The notes beneath the pieces are model-generated. The model was given only the letters and a program-made list of their open reading frames with translations, was not told where the DNA came from and searched no databases. DNA of 64,000 bases from Prado023 sp963753075 (lineage in GTDB: Bacteria > Actinomycetota > Actinomycetes > S36-B12 > CAIYMF01), in NCBI GenBank assembly GCA_963753075.1, contig CAVWAR010000003.1, positions 1-64,000 of the forward strand, in the 5' to 3' direction. The translations under genes and the position numbers were made by a program. This document shows, in pieces, positions 25,896 to 35,377 of this stretch. The first letter of the stretch is position 1; every line of letters starts with the position of its first letter.

Positions 25896-27407
25896 TCACA
25901 TCCCCTGAGCCTGGGCAGCTTCAGGCTCAGCGCAGGACCTCGGGTCCGGGAACGCACCAGTCAGTTCCTGGAAGTCCGCCGCCAACGACTCACAGGAGGC
26001 CGCGCCCAGCCGGGGATCGACGACGTACGGCTCGTCCATCAACCCCCACGTGAGGGTCTCCGCAGCCAGCTCAGTGGCCTGCTCGGCCCACGTCAGGCCC
26101 GGGTCGGACCACACCATGCCCCGCTCCTGCGCGAACTCGTCGGCACTCACCTGGGGCAGGTTCTCAGCCAGCCACACGCGCGCCAGCTGGTGCAGCACAG
26201 CCGCCTTGACCGGTGTCGGCCATGGCTGGCATTCCTCGTCGGGGCATGCTTGGTCGGTGGTGACGAGTACCGCGATGTCAGTGGCGTCTCCGCCGTGAAC
26301 GAACCCGTAGCGAGCCTCCGGATCCCCGTCCGGGGCAAGGAAGGTAACCGAGGTGGGGATCGGCGCCGGCAGGACAGCGTCGGCGAAGCGCCCCAAGCCC
26401 CAGGACAGCAGCTGCTCGAGCTCGGGCGTGCCGTTCCAGATGGCGACCTGCTCGCCGTGGACGTCCAGCATGCCCGTCCGGTTGATCCCGGTGGGATCGG
26501 GTACCGTGACCGCATCCCACCACCCGGTCGGCAGGTCGGCCGGATCGGTGCATCGCCGCAGTGCATCCACCCGGTGGTACCGCTCCTCTCGGACGATCAG
26601 CCCGTCCGCGCCGTCGAGCCAGAGGGCAACGGCCATCTCCCCGGGGCACCCGGAGCCGTCATCGACGGTGAGGAGCTGGACACCGCGGTCGCTGTCCCCG
26701 TTGCCGTAGAACGCCGACCCCCCCTCGTCGGCGATCGTGTGCCGCACGGCACCGGTCAGCGCCCCACCCGAAACCGGGCCCTCAGCAGCAGCTCCGATCG
26801 CCGATGGGCCCTCGAAGCGCAATCCGGCCATCGAGTCCCGTACGACTGCCCCGTCGGCGTAGAACCTCTGGACGGCCGACGGATCACCCGACGACCATGC
26901 GCGCAGGTACTCATCCCACCAGCCGCGCTGGTTGGGAACCAGCTCGCCGAAGTACTCGCCCACCAGGCCTGACGCGGCGAACATCTGCGAGGTGATCCCC
27001 CGGTCGGAGACCGTGTACACGTAGGCGGTCGAGAAGTGGACCGGATACTCGGGGACGTCCAGCCTCGCCGGATCGACCGCGCCGTCCAGGGACAGGTAGA
27101 TCGGCTCCTCGGCGGTCACTGCCAGTGAGTCCGGGTCGGCACTGGTGATCCAGGAGTCGCGCATGGCCTGGACCCTCGCGGGCCGCCCGGTGTACCAGCC
27201 CGACTCGGAGCGCATGTCAACGTCCACATCGTCGGCGTAGAACAGGGCCGCGTTGGTGACGCCGGTCGCCTGCGCCTCGTGGAACGCAGCGAAGAACTCC
27301 TCGGCCGGCGCCGCCCACGGTTGCTCCGGCGGTGAACAGCCCACCATCAAACTGGTCCCCAGCAGTCCCACCGCCAAGGACCTAGGCAACCACGCCCCCG
27401 TCCTCAC
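25896..27407 (-). CDS. Lipoprotein, paralogue of the next gene
   Basis: A 503-residue lipoprotein (lipobox LMVGC, residues 20-24). Same order as its neighbour: AAPAEEFFAAFHEAQATGVT, YLSLDGAVDP, DRGITSQMFAASGLVGEYFG, WWDEYLRAWSSGDPSAVQRF (NTF2-like), VQLLTVDDGSGCPGEMAVAL, then VLHQLARVWLAENLP where HExxH would be; here both the Glu and the second His are gone (HQLAR). EQATELAAETLTWGLMD and CESLAADF close it. Start ATG 27407. Stop and the next start are 3 bp apart. The pair presumably arose by tandem duplication and both seem to have lost any peptidase activity. Confidence 0.7.
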   Translation of the reverse strand: MRTGAWLPRSLAVGLLGTSLMVGCSPPEQPWAAPAEEFFAAFHEAQATGVTNAALFYADDVDVDMRSESGWYTGRPARVQAMRDSWITSADPDSLAVTAEEPIYLSLDGAVDPARLDVPEYPVHFSTAYVYTVSDRGITSQMFAASGLVGEYFGELVPNQRGWWDEYLRAWSSGDPSAVQRFYADGAVVRDSMAGLRFEGPSAIGAAAEGPVSGGALTGAVRHTIADEGGSAFYGNGDSDRGVQLLTVDDGSGCPGEMAVALWLDGADGLIVREERYHRVDALRRCTDPADLPTGWWDAVTVPDPTGINRTGMLDVHGEQVAIWNGTPELEQLLSWGLGRFADAVLPAPIPTSVTFLAPDGDPEARYGFVHGGDATDIAVLVTTDQACPDEECQPWPTPVKAAVLHQLARVWLAENLPQVSADEFAQERGMVWSDPGLTWAEQATELAAETLTWGLMDEPYVVDPRLGAASCESLAADFQELTGAFPDPRSCAEPEAAQAQGM

Positions 27408-27468
27408 AGCTCCTGTCTACGCTCACAGGGTGCGACGGCAACAGGGCCTTTGTGCCTTTCGATGAAGC

Positions 27469-27666
27469 TCATGGCCCCCCTCCCCGCCTAGCCGGGTTCA
27501 ACGCCCGGGCGGCACGCCGAACGTGGAGGACGTTCCGCCGCGCACGATCGACGAGTGGCAGCGCCGGGTCCGGGTCCCCATAGAAGATCAGAGCACCGAA
27601 CAGCCCGGCCGAGCCCCACAGGGTCTGGGTACCAAGATGGAGGCCGAGCAGCGCCGGGGCCCTCAA
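27469..27666 (-). CDS. Possible small membrane protein or C-terminal remnant
   Basis: Frame from TTG 27666 to TGA 27469: one hydrophobic helix (TLWGSAGLFGALIFYGDPDP) and a basic tail (ARRNVLHVRRAARALNPARR). The frame is open further upstream into a GCCGC repeat, so the real start is unknown. It lies 61 bp before the lipoprotein operon in the same direction. No family recognised. Confidence 0.3.
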   Translation of the reverse strand: MRAPALLGLHLGTQTLWGSAGLFGALIFYGDPDPALPLVDRARRNVLHVRRAARALNPARRGGGP

Positions 27667-27700
27667 GACCCTGCGTGGCAGTAGCGCATTCGGGGGCTGC

Positions 27701-27732
27701 GTCCTAGCGCCGCCAGTGGACGCACCGCGTCG
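27701..27732 (+). repeat. GCCGC-core dispersed repeat, copy 13
   Basis: GTCCTAGCGCCGCCAGTGGA then CGCACCGCG. Confidence 0.65.
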
Positions 27733-27799
27733 AGAGCATGGCCGGTCTCGGCTGTGCGGGCGTCGCTACCTAAGACGCAGCCAGACAAGGGGCGCGCTA

Positions 27800-28320
27800 C
27801 CTGCGCTGGATTCGGCAGGGTCCATCTACGACCGCAAGTTGGGCCTGGGCCTTTGGTTCTGGACACGCAGAGCCCGCATTGGCTCCTCTTCCAGTGCAGT
27901 TGCGATCACGGTCTTCATCACGACCTTCCCCGCCGAGCTCCCGCCAAGTGTGTTGGGCCGCTCACACCGTCTCCGGGACAGTCTGTGGTTGGTGGTTGGG
28001 CGATGGTGGTGTTGGGGGCGTAGCGTGGAAGTGCCGACCGGGGAGGGTCGGGTATTGGGTCCACGGTTCCTCGGTCACCGGAGGAGGAGCCATGTCGGGC
28101 CAATCACGTGCAGCGGATCCTGGGAATCACCAGCACGGCGCGGGCGACCGCCATGGGCGGCGTGGCCGGCGGTGTGGGTTCGGGGCAGTGCTGGCCGGGG
28201 TGATGGTCGCGGGCCTGGTCAGTGCCCCCCCGGTGGTCGGGGCCAGTCCCGGGGTGGTGCCGGGATCGGTGCCTCAGGTCGTGGCCGCAGCACCGGCGGG
28301 CCCACCCTCGGTGGTCGTGC
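27800..28320 (+). repeat. Inverted duplication arm (promoter and 5' end of propeller gene)
   Basis: Nearly identical to the inverse of about 16265-16790. Shared landmarks are TTGGGCCTGGGCCT, CTCCTCTTCCAGTGCAGTTG and GGGTCGGGTATTGGGTCCAC. It shows that the two propeller genes derive from a segmental duplication that included the control region. Confidence 0.85.
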
Positions 28321-30171
28321 CGATGGCCAAGAAGAAGAAGCGGCCGCGGGTGCGGTTCGCCAGCAAGAAGCGGCTGGTGGTGAACATTGATCCGGACCTG
28401 CGGCGCAAGAAGAACTGGAAGTTCAAGCTGCAGCGCAAGTCCAAGGGCAAGTGGCGCAAGGTCGGGATCTACCGCACCCGGGGCAAGTCCGAGATCCGCA
28501 AGCTCAAAGTGAAGAAGGGCAAGTACCGGGTGAAGGTGTACGCCCGACCCGGGTACCGGAAGGTGACCACCAAGGCCTACCGATTCACCCCCACCACCCC
28601 CATCGTCCCAGTTACGCCACCCCCAACCCCGGACACCACGGCACCGGGTGTCGTCGGCGGGTTGGCGGTCACCGGCCGGACCGCGACGAGCATCAGTCTG
28701 GCGTGGACGAACCCGGCAGACGCGGACCTGGCCGCAGTGATCGTGCGCCGCGCGGCCGGCAGCACGGCGCCGGCAACCCCAACTGACTGGGGCCGCGGTG
28801 GCCCTGGCCTCAGCGACAGCGGCCTCGGTCACCGATGCCGGTCTGCCGGTCGACGCCCGGCAGTCGTACGCGGTGTTCACCCGCGATACCACCGGCAACA
28901 CCAGCCCCGGCGTCCCACTGACGACTCGGACCCTCGGACCCTCAGTCAAGGACACCACCCGGGTATCAGTCCGCAGCAACGGCGACCAGGCAAACGGCTT
29001 CTCCTACGACCCGGCGATCAGCGAAGACGGGCGGTGGATCACCTACCACTCGGATGCGGCGAACCTGGTCGGCGGGGACACCAACACCGCGCACGACGTG
29101 TTCCTGTTCGACCGGACGAATGGAGTCACGCAACGCGTGTCCGTCCGCAGCGACGGTGGCCAAGCGACGGGCCACTCCTACGAGCCGGCGATCAGCGCCG
29201 ATGGGCGGTGGATCACCTACAGTTCGGATGCGACGAACCTGGTCGACGGTGACACCAACGGCGCGGCCGACGTGTTCCTGTTCGACTGCAACACCGGGAC
29301 TACCCAACGCGTGTCCGTCCGCAGCAACGGCGCGCAGGCCACCGGAGGCTACTCCATGGAGCCGGCGATCAGCGCCGACGGGCGGTGGATCACCTACAGA
29401 TCCGAGGCGACGAACCTGGTCACCAACGACACCAACGGCGCGGCCGACGTGTTCCTGTTCGACCGCAACACCGGGACCACCCAACGAGTATCGATCCACA
29501 GCAACGGCGCGCAGGCAAACGACTACTCCTACCGGCCGGCGATCAGCGCCGACGGCCGGTGGATCACCTACCACTCGCGCGCGACGAACCTCGTCGCCAA
29601 CGACACCAACAGCGAGTACGACGTGTTCCTGTTCGACCGCAACACCGGGACCACCCAACGAGTATCGATCCACAGCAACGGCGCCCAAGCCACCGGGCCC
29701 TCCTTCGCCCCGGTGATCAGCGCCGACGGGCGGTGGATCACCTACTCGTCGGAGGCGACGAACCTGGTCGCCAACGACACCAACGCGGCACCCGACGTGT
29801 TCCTGTTCGACCGAGACACCGGGACCACCCAACGGGTGTCGGTCCACAGCAACGGCAGCCAGGCCACCGGAGGCCGTTCATCCGAGCCGGCGATCAGCGC
29901 TGACGGCCGCTGGATCACCTACTACTCGTATGCGACGAACCTCGTCGACAACGACACCAACGGCGAGTTCGACGTGTTCCTGTTCGACCTACAGACGGAA
30001 CTCACCCGACGGGTCTCGGTCCACAGCAACGGCAGCCAAGCCACCCTCAGCTCCACGAATCCGGCCGTCAGCGCGCACGGGCGGTGGATCAGCTACACCT
30101 CGGACGCGGCGAACCTGGTCGCGAACGACACGAACAGCCAGACCGACGTGTTCCTGGCCCGGATGTGGTGA
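28092..30171 (+). pseudogene. Second propeller protein copy, frameshifted in the FN3-like domain
   Basis: From ATG 28092 (GGAGGAGCC upstream) it encodes the same head, basic domain (AKKKKRPRVRFASKKRLVV), shorter Pro linker (VPVTPPPTPDTTAP) and FN3-like domain as the gene at 14335-16491. An extra T near 28788 shifts the frame inside TPTDG-AAVALAS; the remainder (28798-30171) carries the FN3 end and about eight propeller repeats (AISADGRWITYHSRATNLV, DVFLFDRNTGTTQRVS). The blades differ from those of copy 1 (FDRNTGTT versus YDRDTGLT), so they have diverged or been homogenised separately. A single-base correction would restore about 690 residues. Confidence 0.88.
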
Positions 30172-30230
30172 CCGTGCGCACGCACTACCCTGGCCGCGCC
30201 TCGCGGTTCGCTGGGGGCAGGCCGCGGGCC

Positions 30231-30299
30231 CTCGACACCGACGGCTACGCCGACCTGGTGAGCGGGGCGCCGCTGGAAGCGGCCGGGAGCCTGGACTAG
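30231..30299 (+). pseudogene. FG-GAP gene remnant after second propeller copy
   Basis: LDTDGYADLVSGAPLEAAGS LD then a stop; this corresponds to the first FG-GAP repeat of the gene at 12595-14073, and the preceding spacer (GTGACCGTGCGCACGCA then TACCCTGGC) also matches the spacer between those genes. It is the rest of the duplicated partner gene. Confidence 0.7.
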
Positions 30300-30338
30300 G
30301 CCGGACGGGTCGCGTCGGCATGAGCGCCGCCTGGAACC

Positions 30339-30368
30339 TGCGTCATTGCGCCGCGAAACGTGCGGGGC
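30339..30368 (+). repeat. GCCGC-core dispersed repeat, copy 14
   Basis: GCGTCATTGCGCCGCGAAAC then GTGCGGGG. Confidence 0.7.
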
Positions 30369-30468
30369 TGCGACGGGCGACTCGGCACGCCGGATGCCGT
30401 GAAAGCCAGGCTGCCTCCCGAGGGCTGGGGCGGCTTTCCGCGGGGGAGGCGACCTCGGCCGGTTCGGC

Positions 30469-30864
30469 CTAGCGCGCGCTGTGCACGGGCTCGGGGGTCC
30501 GGCACGCGGCCGTGGCCCCGGGCAGGTGGTACCGCCGCTGGTACATGTGCGGCCCGATGGCCGCGAGTGCTTGGCGGACCCCGGGGGCTTGCATGAGCGC
30601 GCCGGCCAGGCGGAACGGCGGGCGGGACATCCGCAGCAGTTCGGCGACGGACTGTGGGCCGACCACGTGGCTGCCGTCGGGCCGGACGAGCACCGGGCCG
30701 CGGAGGACCTCGTCCTGCCCGATGCCGAGGGCGTCGAGATCCGCCGACTGGTAGGGGCGTATGTCGGCTGGCGGGGCCACCCGGGTCCGGATCTTCGCCG
30801 CAGCCTGGTCGCAGGGGCCGCAGTCACCGTCGAAGAGCCACAGGGCGGTTCGAATCTCAGTCAC
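30469..30864 (-). CDS. DCC-family thiol-disulfide-oxidoreductase-like protein
   Basis: 131 residues; the N-terminal LWLFDGDCGPCDQAAAKI carries the D-C-x-x-C motif of the DCC/DUF393 family. The body (VLVRPDGSHVVGPQSVAELL, RLAGALMQAPGVRQALAAIG) and the final YQRRYHLPGA follow the family pattern. Presumed cytosolic redox or membrane-linked role; substrate unknown. The GTG at 30864 is preferred; an ATG at 30900 adds 12 residues and cannot be excluded. Confidence 0.8.
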   Translation of the reverse strand: MTEIRTALWLFDGDCGPCDQAAAKIRTRVAPPADIRPYQSADLDALGIGQDEVLRGPVLVRPDGSHVVGPQSVAELLRMSRPPFRLAGALMQAPGVRQALAAIGPHMYQRRYHLPGATAACRTPEPVHSAR

Positions 30865-30949
30865 TGGAGCAGGATACCCCGGGGAGTATGTATGTGCCAT
30901 CTCACCGACAGGATTGATCGAGCGTTGAGCGCGGGCCCGGCCGGAGTCC

Positions 30950-31159
30950 GGTGCGGGTCGGCTGACCCGGATCGACCTGGCCACCGGCGATAAGAGCACA
31001 TTGGCCGACGGGCTGGCCACGGACGTCCAGGGGCCTGCCGCCCTGGTCGCCGGCGAGATGAACGGCGTGGCCGTGGACCGCACCGGCACCATCCTGGTCA
31101 GCGCTGCCGGTTCAGAAGGGAGCGTCGTCTACCGGATCAAGGCGGTCCCCGCTCGCTGA
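30950..31159 (+). pseudogene. C-terminal fragment of a ScyD/ScyE-like propeller protein
   Basis: Frame without a start: RLTRIDLATGDKSTLADGLA, GEMNGVAVDRTGTILVSAAG then SEGSVVYRIKAVPAR and TGA 31157-31159. The T-R-I-D-L-A-T-G-x-x-x-x-L-A-D-G-L-A pattern is characteristic of the secreted ScyD/ScyE family, which is normally over 300 residues. The 5' part is missing. Confidence 0.55.
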
Positions 31160-31649
31160 GGACTGCTTGCTCGAGCAAGTACGCCGCCCGAACCCACCGC
31201 CGTGGGCTCGGGCAGCCCGGTACCCTCAGAACCGGCCCGGTGTGGATTTCCGCCTTCTGGGTTCAGCGACCGGCTCAGATGGACGACCGCGTCCTTTCGC
31301 CGCCTATCGCGCGCTGTCCATGGGGCTTCGGTGCAGCCAATGAGCCATCCAGCGCTGAGGAAGTCGACTTGTGTCCATTCTTCTGACCGCGCCGTCACCC
31401 TTGATGGGAGTCCATCGAGGGAGGTTCGGGATGGCGCCACAGCGAATGCCGCTGGGACCTGATGCCGACCCCATGAGCAGTTCAGTCACCCTCTGCATTT
31501 GCGGCATAACCTTGTGGCATCGCAGGGGCATATTCCGCCACGTTCTACCGGAATAGCTTCGACATTTCGACGAGAACCTTCCGACTCGCCCGACCCAAGT
31601 TCTACGCTGCTCTTGCCAGAGCAACTCCATTTCGCGAGGGGTGCCTCAG
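31160..31649. other. Spacer upstream of lsr2
   Basis: Lower GC than its surroundings from about 31330 on, as expected for an Lsr2-regulated promoter region. It holds GCCGC repeat copy 15; no gene. TTGCGGCATAACCTTGTGGC near 31499 could contribute to a promoter but is not a clear match. Confidence 0.45.
31290..31320 (+). repeat. GCCGC-core dispersed repeat, copy 15
   Basis: CGTCCTTTCGCCGCCTATCG then CGCGCTGTCC. Confidence 0.75.
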
Positions 31650-31970
31650 ATGCGCAAGGTCCAGGTCATCCTGCAGGACGACATCGACGGTAGCGAACCA
31701 GCACAGACCGTGTACTTCGCCGTGGACGGCAAGACCTATGAGATCGACCTGAGCGAACAGCACGCCGCAGCACTCCGCGATGCCCTTGCCCCATGGATCG
31801 CGGCGGCTCGCCGAACCTCCACAACGCGAAACCCCAAGCCTCGAGCCACGTCGCAGGGGTCATCCGACACCGTCGACATCCGCCGCTGGGCCAAGGAGAA
31901 CGACATCCCGGTCAGCGAACGCGGCCGCATCTCGATCGACTTGCGCAACCGGTACGAGGCCGCCCACTAG
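31650..31970 (+). CDS. lsr2: Lsr2-family nucleoid-associated protein
   Basis: 106 residues. The N-terminal dimerisation domain MRKVQVILQDDIDGSEPAQT, VYFAVDGKTYEIDLSEQHAA and LRDALAPWIAAARR is followed by a linker and the C-terminal AT-hook-like DNA-binding domain (IRRWAKENDIPVSERGRIS, with the R-G-R core). Lsr2 silences AT-rich and foreign DNA in actinomycetes, which fits its place inside an island. The ATG at 31650 is chosen by family; a GTG lies three codons upstream. An IS1380 element begins right after the stop. Confidence 0.95.
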   Translation: MRKVQVILQDDIDGSEPAQTVYFAVDGKTYEIDLSEQHAAALRDALAPWIAAARRTSTTRNPKPRATSQGSSDTVDIRRWAKENDIPVSERGRISIDLRNRYEAAH

Positions 31971-33632
31971 CCCGGGTGTTTCACGGGTGAGTGGTGATCT
32001 CGGGGTGTAGATGCGCGAAAGTGCCTGTTCTGTCGGGGAAACTGGGTGTGTCTAAGACTCAGGATCGACCGATAGAAGAGGCACTTCGCAGGTGAAGCGT
32101 AGCAACCGGGTTCGGCGGGTCAAGGTCAGTGCGGATGGCCGTGGGGTGGTGTCTCACGCGGGGGTGGGTCTGCTGCGGGAGGTGGCCGAGTCCACCGGCT
32201 TGACCGACGGGGTGACCGCAGCGCTGCGGGATACGTACAAGGGCCGCCCGGTGCATGCCCCGGGCAGGGTGTTCACCGATCTGGCGTGCGCGGTCGCCGA
32301 TGGCGCGGATGCGATCAGCGGGATCGCGGTCCTGGGTGACCGGATGGACTTGTTCGGTCCGGTCGCCTCGATGCCCACGACGTGGCGGCTGCTGGACCGC
32401 ATCGACGACGACCATCATGGTCGGGTGCGCTCGGCGCGGGCCGCTGCGCGGGAACGGGCGTGGGCCGCCGGCGCGGCACCAGCCCCCGGATCGGAGCTGC
32501 GCCTGGACTTCGATGCCACGATCACGATCGCGCACTCGGAGAAGGAGTCCGCGGCTCCGACGTGGAAGCGCACGTTCGGGTTCCACCCGCTGCTGTGTTT
32601 CCTGGACCGCCCCGAGGTCGCCGGCGGGGAAGCGCTGGCCGGGGTACTGCGGCCCGGGAACGCCGGGAGCAACACCGCCAAGGATCACATCACGGTGCTG
32701 GACCTGGCCCTGGCGCAGCTGCCGCACGCGTGGCGCCCGACTCCCGGGAAACCGGATGGGCCGCGGGTGCTGGCCCGGTCGGACTCCGCGGGGGCGACCC
32801 ACGCGTTCGCCGACGGCGTGCGTGGCCCGCGGGGTCGAGTTCTCGTTCGGATTCCCGATCGACGCCCGGATCCGCCGAGTCGTGGACCTGATCCCCGAAC
32901 ACTGCTGGGACCCGGCCATCCAAAGCGACGAGCACCTGCGGGACGGGGCATGGGTGTTCGAGGCCACCAGCATGATCACCCTGCGCAGCTGGCCGCCCGG
33001 GTCCCGACTGATCCTGCGCAAGGAACGCCCCCACCCCGGCGCGCAGCTGACGTTCACCGACCTCGACGGCATGCGGATCACCGCGGTGCTGACCAACACC
33101 GGCCCAGGTGTCATCCCCGGGCAGGCCGCCGGGCTGGAGCTGCGCCACCGCCAACACGCCCGGGTCGAGGACCGGATCCGGGAGGCCAAGGCCACCGGCC
33201 TGCGGAACCTGCCCTGCCATGACACCGCGCTGAACGCCACCTGGTTGGAGGTCGTGCTCACCGCCACCGACCTGATCACCTGGACCCAGCTGATCGCCTT
33301 CCACGACGCCCCGGTACTGGCCCGCTGCGAGATCCACGCCTTCCGCTACCGGGTCCTGCACGTCGCCGCCCGGATCACCCGAGGCGCCCGACGAACCCAC
33401 CTACGCCTCGACCAGCGCTGGCGCTGGGCAGTCCAGATCGCCGCCGGGTTCCACCGAATACGCGCCGCGTTCGCCTGACCCACCGCGCCACCGCGCCTGA
33501 CCCGAGGACCCCGCTAGACCCCACCCGACCGCGGTCGGGCCATCACCATGCCCCGACCACGACCACCCAACAGAAACCGGCAAACCGGACACCCCGCCCA
33601 GTCGATCACACCCCACGTGAAAGAGGGAGGCT
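31971..33632 (+). mobile_element. IS1380-family element
   Basis: Imperfect terminal inverted repeats: left CCCGGGTGTTTCACGGGTGA at 31971; right, inverse of 33608-33632, CCTCCCTCTTTCACGTGGGG. It contains one transposase gene. Inserted directly after lsr2. Confidence 0.75.
32092..33478 (+). pseudogene. IS1380-family transposase, one frameshift
   Basis: GTG start at 32092. First frame: RVKVSADGRGVVSHAGVGLL, ELRLDFDATITIAHSEKE (first catalytic Asp) and VLARSDSAGATHAFAD (second Asp). An extra G near 32813 shifts the frame; the second frame continues ARGVEFSFGFPIDARIRRV, RVEDRIREAKATGLRNLP (Glu) and ends at 33478 with AGFHRIRAAFA. Full length would be about 460 residues, normal for the family. Inactive as read unless the indel is an error. 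Confidence 0.88.
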
Positions 33633-33660
33633 AGTCCGAAAATGGAGGTGACCACGCGTG

Positions 33661-34947
33661 TCATGCGGCGGGTTCGAGGGTGACTCGGTAGCCGAGGTGT
33701 TGGAGTTCGCGGACGTGGTTGCGCATCTTGCGGTTGAGGTTGACGCGGGAGTCGTAGTAGTCGGGGCCGAGGTCGTGGAACTGGGTGTTCTCCTCGTTGA
33801 GGAGGTGCCAGATGATGACCAGGATGGAGCGTCCGACGGCGACGATGGCTCGCTTCTTTCCACGTCGTCGGGCAATCCGCCTGTAGCGCTCGCCGAGGAA
33901 GGTGTCGGTGCGACCGGCTGAGACGGCAGCCTCGCCCAGGACTCGGCCCAGGTAGCTGTTGCCGTGGCCGGTGGCACCGTTGCCCTTCTTGCGGCCGGCT
34001 GACTCCTTGATCCCGGGCGCGAACTTCGCCCATGAGGACAGGTGCGCGGGGGTCGGGAACTGAGCCATGTCGAGTCCGATCTCGGCGATGATCGCCTGCG
34101 CAGCGGTCACGCCGATTCCGGGGATCTCATCGAGGCGGGCGACCGCTGCGGCGGAAGGGGCGATCTGGTCGCTGATGCGTTCTTCGACGTCGGTGATGTC
34201 GGCGCCGAGCTGGTCGATGCGGGCGAGCATCTTGGTTAGCAGGAACGCGTGATGGTTGTTGAACCGACCGATGAACGCCTCCCGCAGCTGGGTGGTCTTC
34301 TTGCGCATCCGACCGCGGGCCATGTCGGCCAGGACGTCGGGGTCGCGTTCGCCGGCGATGAGCGCGGCCATCATCGCCCGTCCGGAGACCCCGAAGATGT
34401 CCGAGGCCACGACCGAGACCTTGATCTGGGCGTCCTCCAACAGCTTCTCGACGCGCTGCTTCTCCGCGGTCCGTGCGCCGATCAGGTCGACCCGGTACCG
34501 GGTCAGGTCGCGCAGCATCCGGATCGGCTCCGGCGGCACGAAGCTAGCCCGCAGCATCTGTCGTTCGGCCACCTTGCACAGCCACACCGCGTCGAGTCGA
34601 TCCGTCTTGGGACGACCCGGCAGGTGCTTGACGTCCTTGGCGTTGACCAGCCACGTCTCGAAGGAGCCCTCCAGCAGGTAGAACGGGGGCTTCCAGTAGT
34701 CGCCGGTGGCCTCCATGACCACCCTGCTCACGCCCAGGCCGGTCAGCCAGTTCGACATCGCCAGCAGCGAGCGGGTCATCGTGGAGAAGGTGCGCACCTC
34801 CTGCAGCCGTCGCCGGCCCGGGCCGGGCAGCCGCACGCAGCACACCAGTTCGGTCTTGCCGATGTCCAACGCTGCGACCCGTTGGATGATCTCTTGATCG
34901 TCATGCTCAACTTCCACCACGGCCACCACCTTCGACGGGAACCACAC
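33661..34947 (-). CDS. IS110-family transposase (DEDD)
   Basis: 428 residues from GTG 34947 (a GTG at 34917 is an alternative). N-terminal RuvC-like DEDD domain: VAALDIGKTELVCCVRL (Asp), RVVMEATGDYWKPPFYLL (Glu), PKTDRLDAVWLCKVAERQ (Asp); C-terminal IS116/IS110 domain: LDEIPGIGVTAAQAIIAEIG and SWAKFAPGIKESAGRKKGN. Intact. IS110 elements lack clear terminal inverted repeats and use a bridge RNA from their flanking sequence; I could not delimit its ends here. Confidence 0.93.
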   Translation of the reverse strand: MWFPSKVVAVVEVEHDDQEIIQRVAALDIGKTELVCCVRLPGPGRRRLQEVRTFSTMTRSLLAMSNWLTGLGVSRVVMEATGDYWKPPFYLLEGSFETWLVNAKDVKHLPGRPKTDRLDAVWLCKVAERQMLRASFVPPEPIRMLRDLTRYRVDLIGARTAEKQRVEKLLEDAQIKVSVVASDIFGVSGRAMMAALIAGERDPDVLADMARGRMRKKTTQLREAFIGRFNNHHAFLLTKMLARIDQLGADITDVEERISDQIAPSAAAVARLDEIPGIGVTAAQAIIAEIGLDMAQFPTPAHLSSWAKFAPGIKESAGRKKGNGATGHGNSYLGRVLGEAAVSAGRTDTFLGERYRRIARRRGKKRAIVAVGRSILVIIWHLLNEENTQFHDLGPDYYDSRVNLNRKMRNHVRELQHLGYRVTLEPAA

Positions 34948-35050
34948 ACAGGCGGCCGCCCGTAGGAGCTGCAGGGAAACGGCGAATCTAGTCGAGGTTC
35001 CCGAGACGAAGTGGACATCGTCTAGTAGGTCTTTGTGGCCTGCTGGAAGG

Positions 35051-35377
35051 ATGTCGTCATGTCAGGAGTCGTGCAGGTTCACTGCGGAGTACAAGATCGA
35101 GGCCGCTCATCGGGTGATCGATTCCGGGCGCAGCATCGCGGAGGTGGCCCGGGATCTGTCGTTGAACGAGGTCACGTTGGGCAATTGGGTGCGTGAGGAA
35201 CGCCGCCGCCTGGACGCCTTGGCCGGGACAGCCGCCGAGCCGTTGAGTGCGGTGGAACGCGCGGAGTTGCTGCGGTTGCGCAAGCAGGTCGCCGAGCAGG
35301 AGAAGGATCTGGCGTTCCTGGGAAAAGCAGCCGCGTACTTCGCCTCGAATCCACCAAAGCAGAGCGGTTTGCGTTGA
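35051..35377 (+). CDS. IS3-family OrfA (DNA-binding subunit)
   Basis: 108 residues: helix-turn-helix FTAEYKIEAAHRVIDSGRSI then AEVARDLSLNEVTLGNWVRE, and a leucine-zipper-like coiled coil (AELLRLRKQVAEQEKDLAFL). It ends at 35377, overlapping the start of orfB; IS3 elements make the full transposase by -1 frameshifting near this junction. An in-frame TTG at 35033 could extend it. Confidence 0.9.
   Translation: MSSCQESCRFTAEYKIEAAHRVIDSGRSIAEVARDLSLNEVTLGNWVREERRRLDALAGTAAEPLSAVERAELLRLRKQVAEQEKDLAFLGKAAAYFASNPPKQSGLR

Noticed and set aside
27879..28091. Extended N-terminus of the second propeller protein from 27879
   Set aside because: The GGAGGAGCC and conserved ATG at 28092 match the first copy; upstream sequence is a duplicated control region, not coding.
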